A stretch of 64,000 nucleotides of DNA from Variovorax paradoxus (GCF_018614955.1 NZ_JAGGNV010000012.1:62001-126000); one strand, 5' to 3'. Numbered from the stretch's first letter, positions 1 through 9,678 are shown. Notes: generated by a model from the sequence alone, not told the origin. Numbers and translations: made by a program.

Positions 1-260
1 ACCTGGTGCTTCTGGCCATGGGCTTCGTGAGCCCTGTCGCCAACGTGCTCGATGCCTTCGGCGTCGAGAAAGATGCGCGCGGCAATGCCAAGGCCAGTGT
101 CGATTTCCTCGGCGGCTATGCGACCAACGTGCCAAAGGTGTTCGCGGCGGGCGACATCCGCCGCGGCCAGTCGCTGGTGGTGTGGGCGATCCGCGAAGGG
201 CGCCAGGCGGCGCGCTCCGTCGACGAGTTCCTGATGGGATTCAGCGATCTGCCGCGCTGA
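1..260 (+). CDS. gltD: Glutamate synthase small subunit, C-terminal fragment
   Basis: The reading frame is open from the window edge (first full codon at position 3) and stops with TGA at 258-260, so only the last ~85 residues are present. The fragment carries the NAD(P)H/FAD-domain ending typical of Glt[10 protein letters not shown], then a conserved segment ending in [18 protein letters not shown], followed by [14 protein letters not shown]. GltD transfers electrons from NADPH through FAD and iron-sulfur clusters to the large subunit GltB, which makes two glutamates from glutamine and 2-oxoglutarate. The upstream part and gltB lie outside the window. Identification rests on this C-terminal block, which is highly conserved in the family. 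Confidence 0.9.
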   Translation, partial: LVLLAMGFVSPVANVLDAFGVEKDARGNAKASVDFLGGYATNVPKVFAAGDIRRGQSLVVWAIREGRQAARSVDEFLMGFSDLPR

Positions 261-275
261 ATTAGGCCTGGATTA

Positions 276-316
276 GCCCCCCACTTCGGGGCATGGGCAC
301 GGCCCGTGCTTCATTT
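276..316 (+). terminator. Possible intrinsic terminator after gltD
   Basis: Two adjacent hairpins follow the gltD stop. GCCCC (276-280) pairs with GGGGC (288-292), and GCACG (297-301) pairs with CGTGC (305-309). The second is followed by TTCATTT. The T-tract is short, so termination may be partial. The position fits separation of gltD from the mla operon that starts at 374. Confidence 0.45.
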
Positions 317-373
317 ATCATGGGTACAACCGCGAGCCGGGATGCCTGAAGGCGCCCCGGCTTTTCTGTTGAT

Positions 374-1195
374 ATGGACCCATCCACCACCTCCCTCGTT
401 GAATTTCGCGACCTCGGCTTCGGCTACGGCGAGCGCGCCATCCTCGATGGCGTCTCGTTCGCCGTGCCGCGCGGCAAGGTGACGGCGCTGATGGGAGCCT
501 CCGGCGGCGGCAAGACCACCGTGCTGCGGCTGATCGGTGGCCAGCTGCGCGCGCAGCGCGGCGAGGTGCTGGTGGATGGCCAGGACGTCGGCAAGCTCGG
601 GACCGACGCGCTCTATGCCGCGCGGCGCCGCATGGGCATGCTGTTCCAGTTCGGTGCGCTGTTCACCGACATGAGCGTGTTCGACAACGTCGCCTTTCCG
701 CTGCGCGAGCACACGCGGCTGCCCGAAGCCCTGGTGCGCGACATCGTGCTCATGAAACTCGATGCGGTCGGCTTGCGCGGCGCGCGGCACCTGATGCCCA
801 GCGAGGTCTCGGGCGGCATGGCGCGGCGCGTGGCGCTGGCCCGTGCGATCGCGCTCGACCCCGATCTCGTGATGTATGACGAGCCCTTTGCCGGCCTCGA
901 TCCGATCTCGCTCGGCACCGCGGCCCGCCTGATCCGCCAGCTCAACGACACGCTGGGGCTGACCAGCGTGGTGGTCTCGCACGACCTCGAAGAGACCTTT
1001 CGCATCGCCGACCACGTGATCATCCTGGCCAACGGCGGCATTGCCGCCCAGGGCACGCCAGAGGAAGTGCGCCAGAGCGGCGATCCGCTGGTGCACCAGT
1101 TCGTCAATGCGCTGCCCGACGGGCCGGTGCATTTCCACTATCCCGCCGTCGGCGTCGAGGACGATTTCGGCAACACCCACGGGGAGCGCGAATGA
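374..1195 (+). CDS. mlaF: Phospholipid ABC transporter ATP-binding protein MlaF
   Basis: A 273-residue ABC ATPase of usual MlaF length. Walker A is GASGGGKTT (residues 41-49), the signature is VSGGM (about 145-149), Walker B is LVMYDE (165-170), and the switch histidine lies in VVSHDL. The protein powers the MlaFEDB inner-membrane complex, which moves phospholipids between the inner membrane and the periplasmic carrier MlaC and so keeps lipids out of the outer leaflet of the outer membrane. It is first in the run mlaF-E-D-A-C-B, and its stop overlaps the mlaE start by 4 bp (ATGA), indicating translational coupling. The family call is firm because every partner gene follows in order. Confidence 0.95.
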   Translation: MDPSTTSLVEFRDLGFGYGERAILDGVSFAVPRGKVTALMGASGGGKTTVLRLIGGQLRAQRGEVLVDGQDVGKLGTDALYAARRRMGMLFQFGALFTDMSVFDNVAFPLREHTRLPEALVRDIVLMKLDAVGLRGARHLMPSEVSGGMARRVALARAIALDPDLVMYDEPFAGLDPISLGTAARLIRQLNDTLGLTSVVVSHDLEETFRIADHVIILANGGIAAQGTPEEVRQSGDPLVHQFVNALPDGPVHFHYPAVGVEDDFGNTHGERE

Positions 1196-1974
1196 GCTGG
1201 TACCGGCCTGCCGACGCGGGTTTCGCCGTGCGCTCCAAGCTCGCCGACCTGGGGCTGGGCGCCCAACTGTTCCTGCGGCTGGTATTCCGTGGCGCGCGCA
1301 GCCTGCGCCGCTTCGGCCTGGTGCGCGACCAGATCCACTTCCTCGGCAACTACTCGCTCGCGATCATTGCGGTCTCGGGGCTCTTCGTGGGCTTCGTGCT
1401 CGGGCTGCAGGGCTACTACACGCTGCAGCGCTACGGTTCGTCGGAGGCGCTCGGCCTGCTGGTCGCGCTGAGCCTGGTGCGCGAACTCGGCCCGGTGGTC
1501 GCGGCCTTGCTGTTCGCGGGCCGTGCGGGCACCTCGTTGACGGCGGAGATCGGCCTCATGAAGGCCGGCGAACAACTGAGCGCGATGGAGATGATGGCGG
1601 TCGATCCGGTGCAGCGCATCCTCGCGCCGCGCTTCTGGGCCGGCGTGATCACCATGCCGCTGCTGGCGGCCGTGTTCAGCGCTGTCGGCGTGAGCGGCGG
1701 CTACGTGGTCGGCGTGCTGATGCTCGGCGTCGATCCGGGCGCCTTCTGGGGCCAGATGCAGGGCGGCGTCGATGTCTGGCGCGACGTCGGCAACGGCGTG
1801 GTGAAGAGCATCGTCTTCGGCTTCACCGTCACCTTCATCGCGCTGCTGCAGGGCTACGAATCCCAACCGACGCCCGAGGGGGTGTCCCGCGCCACCACCC
1901 GGACCGTGGTGGCCGCCTCGCTCGCGGTGCTCGGACTCGACTTCCTGCTGACTGCAATGATGTTCAGCATCTAG
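1192..1974 (+). CDS. mlaE: Phospholipid ABC transporter permease MlaE
   Basis: A 260-residue polytopic protein of the MlaE/YrbE permease family. The N-terminal part is amphipathic; hydrophobic segments follow around residues 50-70, 95-115, 145-170, 195-220 and at the C-terminus. The conserved block from [17 protein letters not shown] through the stretch around [20 protein letters not shown] is diagnostic. A MlaE dimer forms the membrane channel between the MlaF ATPases and the MlaD hexamer. The ATG overlaps the mlaF stop, and mlaD begins 20 bp after the stop. Confidence 0.95.
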   Translation: MSWYRPADAGFAVRSKLADLGLGAQLFLRLVFRGARSLRRFGLVRDQIHFLGNYSLAIIAVSGLFVGFVLGLQGYYTLQRYGSSEALGLLVALSLVRELGPVVAALLFAGRAGTSLTAEIGLMKAGEQLSAMEMMAVDPVQRILAPRFWAGVITMPLLAAVFSAVGVSGGYVVGVLMLGVDPGAFWGQMQGGVDVWRDVGNGVVKSIVFGFTVTFIALLQGYESQPTPEGVSRATTRTVVAASLAVLGLDFLLTAMMFSI

Positions 1975-1994
1975 TAAATAGGGAAGACACATAC

Positions 1995-2483
1995 ATGCAA
2001 CGTTCCAACAACGACATCTGGGTCGGCCTGTTCGTGCTCATCGGCGCGGCGGCGCTGCTCTTTCTCGCGCTGCAATCGGCCAATCTGCTGAGTCTCAGCT
2101 TCCAGAAGACCTATCCGGTGACCGCGCGCTTCGACAACATCGGCGGACTCAAGCCGCAGACCGCGGTCAAGAGCGCGGGCGTGGTGGTCGGGCGTGTCGA
2201 ATCGATCACGTTCGACGACAAGAACTTTCAGGCCAGCGTCACGCTCGCTTTGCAAAGCCGTTACAGTTTCCCCAAGGACAGTTCCCTCAAGATCCTGACC
2301 AGCGGCTTGCTCGGCGAGCAGTACATCGGTATCGAAGCGGGGGCTGAGGAGAAGAACCTTCAAGCCGGTGACACCATCACCGCAACGCAATCGGCCGTCG
2401 TGCTGGAGAACCTGATCGGTCAGTTTCTCTACAACAGGGCGTCCGAGGGCAGCGCGCCATCGGGCAACGCCAACAAGAAATGA
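1995..2483 (+). CDS. mlaD: MCE-domain phospholipid-binding protein MlaD
   Basis: A 162-residue protein with one N-terminal membrane anchor (about residues 9-29) and one MCE domain (about 38-120, including GLKPQTAVKSAGVVVGRV and LLGEQYIGIEAG). MlaD hexamers form a lipid-conducting ring on the periplasmic face of MlaE. The ATG at 1995 gives the expected short cytoplasmic tail before the anchor; reading further upstream in this frame would run through mlaE. It is slightly shorter than the E. coli protein (183 residues), with a short C-terminal tail. The mlaA start overlaps its stop (ATGA). Confidence 0.95.
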   Translation: MQRSNNDIWVGLFVLIGAAALLFLALQSANLLSLSFQKTYPVTARFDNIGGLKPQTAVKSAGVVVGRVESITFDDKNFQASVTLALQSRYSFPKDSSLKILTSGLLGEQYIGIEAGAEEKNLQAGDTITATQSAVVLENLIGQFLYNRASEGSAPSGNANKK

Positions 2484-3226
2484 AACCGCGATCCACTTCC
2501 AACTTGCCGTCCGCGATCCGCGGCGCTTCCGTTCTGCGCCGCCTCGGCGCGCTTGCCCTTCTCGTCATCGCAAGCGGCTGCGCGACCGGTCCCAACCCCA
2601 ATCCGGCCGATCCCTTCGAGCCTTTCAACCGCGGGGTTTCGCGCTTCAACGACGTCGTCGACGACGCAGTGCTGCGTCCCGCCGCGACGGCCTACCGCGA
2701 AGTGCTGCCCTCGCCGGTGCGCACGGGCGTCAACAACTTCTTCGGCAACCTGTCCGACGTCTGGAGCTTCGTCAACAGCGTGCTGCAGCTGAAGCTGCAG
2801 AACAGCGCCGAGACCTTCATGCGCGTGAACGTCAACACCGTCTTCGGACTGGGCGGCCTGCTCGACATCGCCACCGAGGCCGGCATCGACCGCCACAGCG
2901 AAGACTTCGGCCAGACGCTGGGCCGCTGGGGCGTGCCGAGCGGTCCTTACGTGGTGCTGCCGCTGTTCGGACCGTCGACCTTGCGCGACACGGCGGCGTG
3001 GCCGATCGATCGGCGGGGCGATCTGCTGCGCGAGGTGAACGACATTCCGGTTCGCAACTCGCTGTATTTTGTGCGCGTGATCGATGGCCGAGCCAATCTG
3101 CTGCGTGCGGGCCAATTGCTCGATGATGCCGCGCTCGACAAATACTCGTTCACGCGCGATGCCTTCCTGCAGCGCCGGCGCAACGAAGTGCACGACGGCA
3201 ACCTGCCGAATGACGGCAACGAGTGA
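2480..3226 (+). CDS. mlaA: Outer-membrane lipid asymmetry lipoprotein MlaA (VacJ)
   Basis: A 248-residue lipoprotein precursor. A basic N-terminus and hydrophobic core end in the lipobox-like VIASGC (Cys about residue 34). The mature part begins with the family hallmark around DPFEPFNRGVSRFND and later shows YVVLPLFGPSTLRDT. MlaA sits in the outer membrane with porins, removes mislocalised phospholipid from the outer leaflet and hands it to MlaC. In this lineage mlaA lies inside the mla operon, between mlaD and mlaC, whereas E. coli keeps it at a separate locus. Confidence 0.95.
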   Translation: MKPRSTSNLPSAIRGASVLRRLGALALLVIASGCATGPNPNPADPFEPFNRGVSRFNDVVDDAVLRPAATAYREVLPSPVRTGVNNFFGNLSDVWSFVNSVLQLKLQNSAETFMRVNVNTVFGLGGLLDIATEAGIDRHSEDFGQTLGRWGVPSGPYVVLPLFGPSTLRDTAAWPIDRRGDLLREVNDIPVRNSLYFVRVIDGRANLLRAGQLLDDAALDKYSFTRDAFLQRRRNEVHDGNLPNDGNE

Positions 3227-3342
3227 GCCGGTCGCTTGCATCCCGTTGCGGCCCTTTACCTCCGAGCAGGAACCGTGCAGCGAACCGTTTCTCCAATTGG
3301 CTACGGTCGCCTGACCTGAAACTTCAAACAAGGGACTTATCG

Positions 3343-3993
3343 ATGAACCAGATCCTGCAACGCCGCTCCTTCGGACGCCTGATGCTCGCCGGCCTGCTGC
3401 TCGCGGGCGCTGCCGCTTTCGTGCGGCCTGTCCATGCCGCCGACGAAGCGCCCGACGCGCTGGTGAAGCGTCTCTCGACCGATGTGCTCGAAACCATCAA
3501 GGCCGACAAGACGATCAAGGCAGGCGACATCAACAAGATCATGGCCCTGGTCGACACCAAGATCATGCCGAACGTCAACTTCCAGCGCATGACCGCTTCC
3601 GCGGTGGGCCCGGCCTGGCGCCAGGCCACGCCCGAGCAGCAGCAGCGCCTGCAGGAAGAATTCAAGAAGCTGCTGGTGCGCACCTATGCAGGCGCGCTCG
3701 ACCAGGTGAGCGACCAGAGCGTGACCGTGCGTCCCTTCCGCGGCTCGCCCGACGACAAGGAAGTGCTGGTGCGTACCGAGGTCCGGGGCAGCGGCGACCC
3801 GGTGCAGCTCGACTACCGCCTCGAGAAGACGCCGGGCGAAGCCGGCGGCTGGAAGATCTACAACCTGAACGTGCTGGGCGTGTGGCTGGTCGATACCTAC
3901 CGCAGCCAGTTCGCGCAGGAAATCAATGCCAAGGGCATCGATGGCTTGATCACCAAGCTGGTGGAGCGCAACAAGCAGAACGGCAAGAAGTGA
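3343..3993 (+). CDS. mlaC: Periplasmic phospholipid carrier MlaC
   Basis: A 216-residue secreted protein. The ATG at 3343 is chosen because it places a clean signal peptide (basic start, hydrophobic LMLAGLLLAGAAAF, cleavage near VHA) at the N-terminus; the frame stays open upstream but without signal-like sequence. The mature domain has the Tol-tolerance/MlaC pattern, including NINFQ-like VNFQRMTASAVGPAWR and the C-terminal GGWKIYNLNVLGVWLVDTYR. MlaC shuttles phospholipid between MlaA at the outer membrane and MlaFEDB at the inner membrane. The gap to mlaB is 16 bp. Confidence 0.94.
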   Translation: MNQILQRRSFGRLMLAGLLLAGAAAFVRPVHAADEAPDALVKRLSTDVLETIKADKTIKAGDINKIMALVDTKIMPNVNFQRMTASAVGPAWRQATPEQQQRLQEEFKKLLVRTYAGALDQVSDQSVTVRPFRGSPDDKEVLVRTEVRGSGDPVQLDYRLEKTPGEAGGWKIYNLNVLGVWLVDTYRSQFAQEINAKGIDGLITKLVERNKQNGKK

Positions 3994-4009
3994 CCGGAAC
4001 GAGCGCCAG

Positions 4010-4282
4010 ATGCTGGTCCTGCCGCCCAAGCTGACGCACGACGAAGCGCCTGCGTGCGTGCTCATGCTCCGGCAGGGGCTCGCGGGGCAGGCGGGTTCGT
4101 CCACCGTGGTCGACGCCGGCGCGTTGGCGCAGTTCGATTCGTCCGCACTCGCAGTGCTGCTCGAGTGCCGGCGCGAGTCCAGCGCGCTCGGTCGCGGCTT
4201 CGCGGTGAAGGGCTTGCCGTCGCGCCTGCGCGAACTGGCCTCGTTGTACGGCGTGGCGGGTCTTTTGCCGGCCGCACCCTAA
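4010..4282 (+). CDS. mlaB: STAS-domain protein MlaB
   Basis: A 90-residue STAS-domain protein. The conserved phospho-site region reads FDSSALAVLLECRRESS, matching the D-S-S-A-L core of MlaB, and is preceded by a beta-strand VVDAGAL. MlaB binds the cytoplasmic MlaF ATPase and is needed for transporter assembly and activity. Small size, STAS signature and position as the last mla gene support the name; sequence alone would support only 'STAS domain'. Confidence 0.88.
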   Translation: MLVLPPKLTHDEAPACVLMLRQGLAGQAGSSTVVDAGALAQFDSSALAVLLECRRESSALGRGFAVKGLPSRLRELASLYGVAGLLPAAP

Positions 4283-4323
4283 GGTCTGTTCGCCGGCAAA
4301 TCCTGGAAAAAGCGCCAGCCCTC

Positions 4324-4329
4324 TAAAAT
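4324..4329 (+). promoter_or_regulatory. -10-like TAAAAT just upstream of the ABC-2 ATPase gene
   Basis: TAAAAT ends 11 bp before the ATG at 4341, so a transcript starting 6-7 bp downstream would have almost no leader. No good -35 hexamer is visible at normal spacing. This is an internal promoter candidate only. Confidence 0.3.
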
Positions 4330-4340
4330 CGTGGGTTCCC

Positions 4341-5288
4341 ATGCCCGCGATCTCCTTCCAATCGGTCTCCAAGACCTATCCTGCCTCACGCCAGCAACGC
4401 GCCCAGGGAAAGCCGGGCCTGCGCGCGGTCGACGAGGTCACATTCCAGATCGAAGAGGGCGAGTTCTTCGGCCTGCTGGGCCCCAACGGCGCAGGCAAGA
4501 CCACCCTGATCAGCATGCTCGCCGGCCTCTCGCGGCCTAGCGCGGGCGCCATCAGCGTCCATGGTTTCGACGTCCAGCGCGACTACGCCCAGGCGCGCCG
4601 CCAACTCGGCGTGGTGCCGCAGGAACTGGTGTTCGACCCTTTCTTCAACGTTCGCGAGTCGCTGCGCATCCAGTCGGGCTACTTCGGCATCAAGAACAAC
4701 GACGACTGGATCGACGAGCTCCTGCACAGCCTCGGTCTCGCCGACAAGGCCGGCGCCAACATGCGCCAGCTCTCCGGCGGCATGAAGCGCCGCGTGCTCG
4801 TGGCGCAGGCGCTGGTGCACAAGCCGCCCGTGATCGTGCTCGACGAGCCGACCGCCGGCGTCGACGTCGAGCTGCGCCAGACCTTGTGGCAGTTCGTCGC
4901 CAAGCTCAACAAGCAGGGCAGCACGGTGCTCTTGACCACCCACTACCTCGAAGAAGCCGAGGCGCTGTGCCATCGCATCGCGATGCTCAAGCAGGGCCGC
5001 GTGATCGCGCTGGACCGCACGAGCGAGCTGCTGCGTTCGGCCGCCAGCAACGTGCTGCGCTTCAAGACCGACGGCATGCTGCCGTGGGCGCTCGCGCAGC
5101 ACGCCCGCATCACGGGCCGCATCGTGCAACTGCCGGCGCAGAACGCCCACGAGGTCGAACAGATGCTCGCCGCCATTCGCGAGGCCGGGCTGGACGTTGA
5201 AGATGTGGAAATGCGCAAGGCCGATCTCGAAGACGTGTTCATCGACCTGATGGCCGGTGAGCAGACTCCTCTGGAGGTGGCGCGATGA
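4341..5288 (+). CDS. ABC-2 type exporter ATP-binding protein (YadG/NodI-like)
   Basis: A 315-residue ABC ATPase with Walker A GPNGAGKT (residues 47-54), signature LSGGMKRR, Walker B VIVLDEPTAGVD and H-switch LTTHYLEEAE. The DrrA/NodI-like C-terminal extension ends in a segment with DVEDVEMRKADLEDVFIDLMAG. Length matches E. coli YadG (308 residues). It pairs with the permease that begins on its stop codon (ATGA, 5285). The pair follows the mla genes directly, which suggests an envelope-related substrate, but the substrate is unknown. The ATG at 4341 puts the N-terminal strand ISFQSVSKTY in the right place. Confidence 0.88.
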   Translation: MPAISFQSVSKTYPASRQQRAQGKPGLRAVDEVTFQIEEGEFFGLLGPNGAGKTTLISMLAGLSRPSAGAISVHGFDVQRDYAQARRQLGVVPQELVFDPFFNVRESLRIQSGYFGIKNNDDWIDELLHSLGLADKAGANMRQLSGGMKRRVLVAQALVHKPPVIVLDEPTAGVDVELRQTLWQFVAKLNKQGSTVLLTTHYLEEAEALCHRIAMLKQGRVIALDRTSELLRSAASNVLRFKTDGMLPWALAQHARITGRIVQLPAQNAHEVEQMLAAIREAGLDVEDVEMRKADLEDVFIDLMAGEQTPLEVAR

Positions 5289-6052
5289 TGGTTGGTGCGC
5301 TCGGCTGGCGTGCGCTGCTCTATAAGGAGACCCTGCGTTTCTGGAAGGTTGGCTTCCAGACCGTCGGCGCCCCCGTTCTGACCGCGGTGCTCTACCTGAT
5401 GGTGTTCGGCCATGTGCTCGAAGACCACGTCAAGGTCTACGGCACGGTGAGCTACACGGCTTTCCTGGTGCCCGGCCTCGTGATGATGAGCGTGCTGCAG
5501 AACGCATTTGCGAACAGCTCCTCGTCGATCATCCAGAGCAAGATCATGGGCAGCCTGGTGTTCGTGTTGCTGACGCCGCTGTCTCACTGGGGCTGGTTCT
5601 TCGCCTATGTGGGTTCCTCGATCCTGCGCGGCCTGGCCGTCGGCGTGGGCGTGTTCGTGGTGACGGCGTTCTTCGCGATGCCGAGCTTCGTCGCGCCGCT
5701 GTGGATTCTCGCGTTCGCCTTCCTGGGTGCCGCCATGCTCGGCACGCTGGGCCTGATCGCGGGGCTCTGGGCCGAGAAGTTCGACCAGATGGCGGTGTTC
5801 CAGAACTTCCTGATCATGCCCATGACCTTCCTCTCGGGCGTGTTCTATTCGATCAATTCGCTGCCGCCGTTCTGGCAGAGCGTGAGCCACCTGAACCCCT
5901 TCTTCTACATGATCGACGGCTTCCGCTACGGCTTCTTCGGCGTTAGCGATGCCTCGCCCTGGCTGAGCCTGGCGATCGTCGGCAGCGCTTGGCTGGCGGT
6001 GAGCGCGATCGCGGTGCACCTGCTGCGCATCGGCTACAAGATCCGGGGATGA
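5285..6052 (+). CDS. ABC-2 type exporter permease (YadH/NodJ-like)
   Basis: A 255-residue protein with about six hydrophobic helices. The ABC-2 hallmark near the C-terminus reads FLSGVFYSINSLPPFWQ, followed by LNPFFYMIDGFRYGF, as in YadH and NodJ proteins. It forms the membrane half of the exporter with the preceding ATPase, with which it overlaps by 4 bp. Two ATGs (5285 and 5288) are adjacent; the first overlaps the upstream stop and is used here. The substrate cannot be told from sequence. Confidence 0.87.
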   Translation: MMVGALGWRALLYKETLRFWKVGFQTVGAPVLTAVLYLMVFGHVLEDHVKVYGTVSYTAFLVPGLVMMSVLQNAFANSSSSIIQSKIMGSLVFVLLTPLSHWGWFFAYVGSSILRGLAVGVGVFVVTAFFAMPSFVAPLWILAFAFLGAAMLGTLGLIAGLWAEKFDQMAVFQNFLIMPMTFLSGVFYSINSLPPFWQSVSHLNPFFYMIDGFRYGFFGVSDASPWLSLAIVGSAWLAVSAIAVHLLRIGYKIRG

Positions 6053-6060
6053 GTATGTGT

Positions 6061-6142
6061 GCCCCCCGGCTTTTCACTCGCTGCGCTCGTGTAACTCCAC
6101 CCCCCCGAGGGGGAGGCGCGGCCGCCTTGGGGCGGCCCGGCG
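6061..6142 (+). repeat. Dispersed GC-rich palindromic repeat, copy A
   Basis: This copy runs from GCCCCCCGGCTT through CCCCCCGAGGGGGAGGCGCGG to CTTGGGGCGGCCCGGCG. Copy C (52952-53039, opposite strand) aligns over nearly its whole length, and copy B (18484-18561, opposite strand) shares the CCTTGGGGCGGCCCGGC end and the C-run/GAG/G-run stem. It fills the gap between the ABC-2 permease and the bolA-family gene and can fold into strong hairpins. Confidence 0.8.
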
Positions 6143-6158
6143 TCGTCCGCCTGATCCT

Positions 6159-6401
6159 ATGACCGCCGAAGAACTCCAATCCATCATCCAGGCCGGCCTG
6201 CCCTGCGAGCACATCGCGCTCGAGGGTGATGGCCGGCACTGGTATGCCACCATCGTGTCTTCCGAGTTCGAAGGCAAGCGCGCGATCCAGCGACATCAGC
6301 GCGTCTACGCCACCCTCGGTGCCAAAATGCACACCGACGAAGTGCATGCGCTTTCGATGAAGACCTACACGCCCGCCGAATGGGCGGACCAAAACTCCTA
6401 G
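6159..6401 (+). CDS. BolA/IbaG family protein
   Basis: An 80-residue BolA-fold protein. The ATG at 6159 is chosen because upstream in-frame sequence lies in the dispersed repeat. The family core [13 protein letters not shown], followed by [13 protein letters not shown], contains the helix-turn-helix-like segment and a conserved His. In gammaproteobacteria the homologue IbaG sits in the same place, between the mla genes and murA, and forms iron-sulfur complexes with monothiol glutaredoxin. A CGFS glutaredoxin (grxD) is at 53542 in this window. Iron-sulfur partnership is inferred from the family. Confidence 0.88.
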   Translation: MTAEELQSIIQAGLPCEHIALEGDGRHWYATIVSSEFEGKRAIQRHQRVYATLGAKMHTDEVHALSMKTYTPAEWADQNS

Positions 6402-6420
6402 TTCTCTCGCTGGATCTTTC

Positions 6421-7707
6421 ATGGACAAACTTCTGATTCGCGGCGGGCGCACGCTCCGCGGCGAGGTGCTCATTTCCGGCGCGAAGAACGCCGCGCTGCC
6501 CGAACTCTGCGCCGCCCTCCTGACCGACCGGCCCGTCACGCTGCACAACGTGCCGCGGCTGAACGACGTCACGACCATGCTCAAGCTGATCCGCAACATG
6601 GGCGTGGCGGCCGAGCGCGACGACAACGGCACGGTGCGCATCGACGCCGGACCGCTGCACACGGCCGAAGCGCCCTACGAACTGGTGAAGACCATGCGCG
6701 CGTCGGTGCTCGCGCTCGGGCCGCTCCTGGCGCGTTTCGGCAAGGCCAGGGTATCGCTGCCGGGCGGCTGCGCCATCGGCTCGCGGCCGGTCGACCAGCA
6801 CATCAAGGGCCTGCAGGCGATGGGCGCCGAGATCGTGGTCGAGCACGGCTACATGGTCGCCAGCCTCGCGGGCAGCGCCAAGCGCCTGCACGGCGCGCGC
6901 ATCACGACCGACATGGTGACCGTCACCGGCACCGAGAATTTCCTCATGGCCGCTGCGCTGGCCGGCGGCGAGACGGTGCTGGAAAACGCGGCACAGGAGC
7001 CCGAGATCTCGGACCTGGCCGAGATGCTGATCGAGATGGGCGCGAAGATCGAAGGGCACGGCACGAGCCGCATCCGCATCCAGGGCGTCGACAAGCTGAA
7101 CGGCTGCACGCACCAGGTGGTGGCCGACCGCATCGAGGCCGGCACCTTCCTGTGCGCCGTCGCGGCCACCGGCGGCGATGTGGTGCTGAAGCACGGCCGT
7201 GCCGATCACCTCGATGCGGTGATCGAGAAACTGCGCGAGGCGGGCGCTCAGGTGGCCGCGGTGGACGGCGGCATCCGCGTCCAGAGCGAGGGCCGGCTCA
7301 AGGCGCAGAGCTTCCGCACCACCGAATACCCGGGTTTTCCGACCGACATGCAGGCCCAGTTCATGGCGCTCAACGTGATCGCCGAAGGCACCTCGACGGT
7401 GACCGAGACGATCTTCGAGAACCGCTTCATGCACGTCGACGAAATGCTGCGCCTGGGCGCCAAGATCCAGACCGACGGCAAGGTGGCCGTGATCGAAGGC
7501 GTGCCGCAGCTCTCGGGCGCGACCGTGATGGCGACCGACCTGCGCGCCTCGGCCAGCCTGGTGATCGCCGGCCTGGTGGCCGACGGCGAAACGCTGGTCG
7601 ACCGCATCTACCACCTGGACCGCGGCTACGACCGCATGGAAAGCAAGCTGCGCGGCCTCGGTGCCGACATCGAGCGCGTGGCCGGAGCGGTGGAGATGCA
7701 GCCGTGA
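6421..7707 (+). CDS. murA: UDP-N-acetylglucosamine 1-carboxyvinyltransferase
   Basis: A 428-residue enzyme of normal length. It adds enolpyruvate from PEP to UDP-GlcNAc, the first committed step of peptidoglycan synthesis. The catalytic cysteine is Cys117 in [13 protein letters not shown], the site attacked by fosfomycin in the family. Lys22 and Asn23 in [11 protein letters not shown] are the substrate-binding pair. It is followed by hisG with a 4-bp overlap (GTGA), so murA and his genes probably share a transcript, as is common in betaproteobacteria. Confidence 0.97.
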   Translation: MDKLLIRGGRTLRGEVLISGAKNAALPELCAALLTDRPVTLHNVPRLNDVTTMLKLIRNMGVAAERDDNGTVRIDAGPLHTAEAPYELVKTMRASVLALGPLLARFGKARVSLPGGCAIGSRPVDQHIKGLQAMGAEIVVEHGYMVASLAGSAKRLHGARITTDMVTVTGTENFLMAAALAGGETVLENAAQEPEISDLAEMLIEMGAKIEGHGTSRIRIQGVDKLNGCTHQVVADRIEAGTFLCAVAATGGDVVLKHGRADHLDAVIEKLREAGAQVAAVDGGIRVQSEGRLKAQSFRTTEYPGFPTDMQAQFMALNVIAEGTSTVTETIFENRFMHVDEMLRLGAKIQTDGKVAVIEGVPQLSGATVMATDLRASASLVIAGLVADGETLVDRIYHLDRGYDRMESKLRGLGADIERVAGAVEMQP

Positions 7708-8345
7708 TCACGCTCGCCCTGTCCAAGGGCCGCATCTTCGAGGAAACGCTGCCGCTCCTGGCCGCGGCCGGCATCGAGGTGACCGAGGACCCGGAGAAAT
7801 CGCGCAAGCTGATCCTCGCGACCACGCGGCCCGACGTGCGCGTGGTGCTGGTGCGCGCCTCAGACGTGCCCACCTACGTGCAGTACGGCGGCGCCGACCT
7901 CGGCGTGACCGGACTCGACGTGCTGCTCGAACACGGCAACCAGGGCCTCTACCAGCCGCTCGACCTGCGCATCGCGGCCTGCCGCCTGAGCGTGGCCGTG
8001 CGGGCCGACTACGACTACGAATCGGCCGTCAAGCAGGGCTCGCGCATCAAGGTCGCCACCAAGTACGTCGGCCTGGCGCGCGAGTTCTTCGCCAGCAAGG
8101 GCGTGCACGTCGACCTGATCAAGCTCTACGGCAGCATGGAGCTCGCGCCGCTCACCGGCCTGGCCGACGCCATCGTCGACCTGGTGTCGACCGGCAACAC
8201 GCTCAAGGCCAACCATCTGGTGGAGGTCGAGCGCATCATGGACATCAGCGCGCGCCTGGTGGTCAACCAGGCCGCGCTCAAGCTCAAGCAGGCGCCGATC
8301 CGCCGCATCATCGACGCCTTCGCCTCGGCCATTCCTTCCCCCTGA
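7704..8345 (+). CDS. hisG: ATP phosphoribosyltransferase catalytic subunit, short form
   Basis: A 213-residue HisG of the short type, lacking the ~80-residue C-terminal regulatory domain of long HisG. It condenses ATP with PRPP in the first step of histidine synthesis. The start is GTG at 7704, overlapping the murA TGA; the protein then begins with the family-typical [18 protein letters not shown]. The PRPP-binding loop is in the block [18 protein letters not shown]. Short HisG requires the HisZ regulatory subunit, and no hisZ is visible in this window, so it must lie elsewhere. Confidence 0.95.
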   Translation: MITLALSKGRIFEETLPLLAAAGIEVTEDPEKSRKLILATTRPDVRVVLVRASDVPTYVQYGGADLGVTGLDVLLEHGNQGLYQPLDLRIAACRLSVAVRADYDYESAVKQGSRIKVATKYVGLAREFFASKGVHVDLIKLYGSMELAPLTGLADAIVDLVSTGNTLKANHLVEVERIMDISARLVVNQAALKLKQAPIRRIIDAFASAIPSP

Positions 8346-8347
8346 CG

Positions 8348-9664
8348 ATGAACCTGAAAGCCTCTCCCGCCCGCCTGTCGACCGCCTCGGCCAGCTTCGA
8401 AGCCGATTTCAAGGCGCGGCTGCATTGGTCGGCCGAAGCGGATGCCGCCATCGAGCAGGTTGTGGCGGACATCCTCGCCGACGTCCAGCGGCGCGGCGAC
8501 GCGGCGGTGCTCGAGTACACGCGCCGCTTCGACCGGCTCGACGCGACGGGCATGGAGGCGCTGGAACTCAAGGCCGATGAACTGCGCGCCGCCTTCGATG
8601 CGCTGCCGGCCGCGCAGCGCGAAGCGCTCGAAGCCGCGGCCCGCCGCGTGCGCAGCTACCACGAGGCGCAGAAGAAGGCCAACGGCAAAAGCTGGAGCTA
8701 CCGCGATGCCGACGGGACGCTGCTAGGCCAGAAGGTCACGCCGCTGGATCGCGTCGGCATCTACGTGCCGGGCGGCAAGGCCGCCTATCCGTCGAGCGTG
8801 CTCATGAACGCCATTCCCGCGCACGTCGCGGGCGTCGGCGAGATCATCATGGTCGTGCCCACGCCGGGCGGCGAGAAGAACCCGCTGGTGCTGGCCGCGG
8901 CGCACGTGGCCGGCGTGACGCGCGCCTTCACCATCGGCGGCGCGCAGGCGGTAGCCGCGCTGGCCTATGGCACGCAAACCATTCCGAAGGTCGACAAGAT
9001 CACCGGCCCCGGCAATGCCTATGTCGCCAGTGCCAAGAAGCGCGTCTTCGGCACCGTCGGCATCGACATGATCGCCGGCCCGAGCGAAATCCTGGTGTTG
9101 GCCGATGGCAGCACGCCGGCCGACTGGGTGGCGATGGACCTGTTCAGCCAGGCCGAGCACGACGAACTCGCGCAGAGCATCCTGCTCAGTCCCGACGCGG
9201 CCTACATCGATCGCGTGCAGCATGAAATCGACCGCCTGTTGCCCTCGATGCCGCGCGCCGCGATCATCGCGGCTTCGCTCAACGGCCGCGGCGCGCTGAT
9301 CCACACCCGCAGCATGGAAGAGGCCTGCGAAATCAGCAACCGCATCGCGCCCGAACACCTGGAAGTCAGCAGCCGCGATCCGCAGCGCTGGGAGCCGCTG
9401 CTCAAGCATGCCGGGGCGATCTTCCTCGGCGCCTACACCAGCGAAAGCCTGGGCGATTACTGCGCCGGTCCCAACCACGTGCTGCCTACCAGCGGGACCG
9501 CGCGTTTCAGCTCGCCGCTGGGGGTCTACGATTTCCAGAAGCGCTCGAGCCTGATCGAGGTGAGCGAGGAGGGCGCCCAGGCCCTGGGCCGAATCGCCGT
9601 GACCCTGGCCGAAGGCGAGGGCTTGCCGGCGCATGCCGAGGCAGCCCGCCTGCGCCTGCGCTGA
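8348..9664 (+). CDS. hisD: Histidinol dehydrogenase
   Basis: A 438-residue zinc enzyme that oxidises L-histidinol to L-histidine with two NAD+ (last two steps). The ATG at 8348 follows hisG by 2 bp. Hallmarks are [40 protein letters not shown], the metal-binding SQAEHDE, the catalytic His region IAPEHLE, and [17 protein letters not shown]. Full length and all motifs intact. Confidence 0.97.
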   Translation: MNLKASPARLSTASASFEADFKARLHWSAEADAAIEQVVADILADVQRRGDAAVLEYTRRFDRLDATGMEALELKADELRAAFDALPAAQREALEAAARRVRSYHEAQKKANGKSWSYRDADGTLLGQKVTPLDRVGIYVPGGKAAYPSSVLMNAIPAHVAGVGEIIMVVPTPGGEKNPLVLAAAHVAGVTRAFTIGGAQAVAALAYGTQTIPKVDKITGPGNAYVASAKKRVFGTVGIDMIAGPSEILVLADGSTPADWVAMDLFSQAEHDELAQSILLSPDAAYIDRVQHEIDRLLPSMPRAAIIAASLNGRGALIHTRSMEEACEISNRIAPEHLEVSSRDPQRWEPLLKHAGAIFLGAYTSESLGDYCAGPNHVLPTSGTARFSSPLGVYDFQKRSSLIEVSEEGAQALGRIAVTLAEGEGLPAHAEAARLRLR

Positions 9665-9678
9665 CGGAGAGCGAAGCG

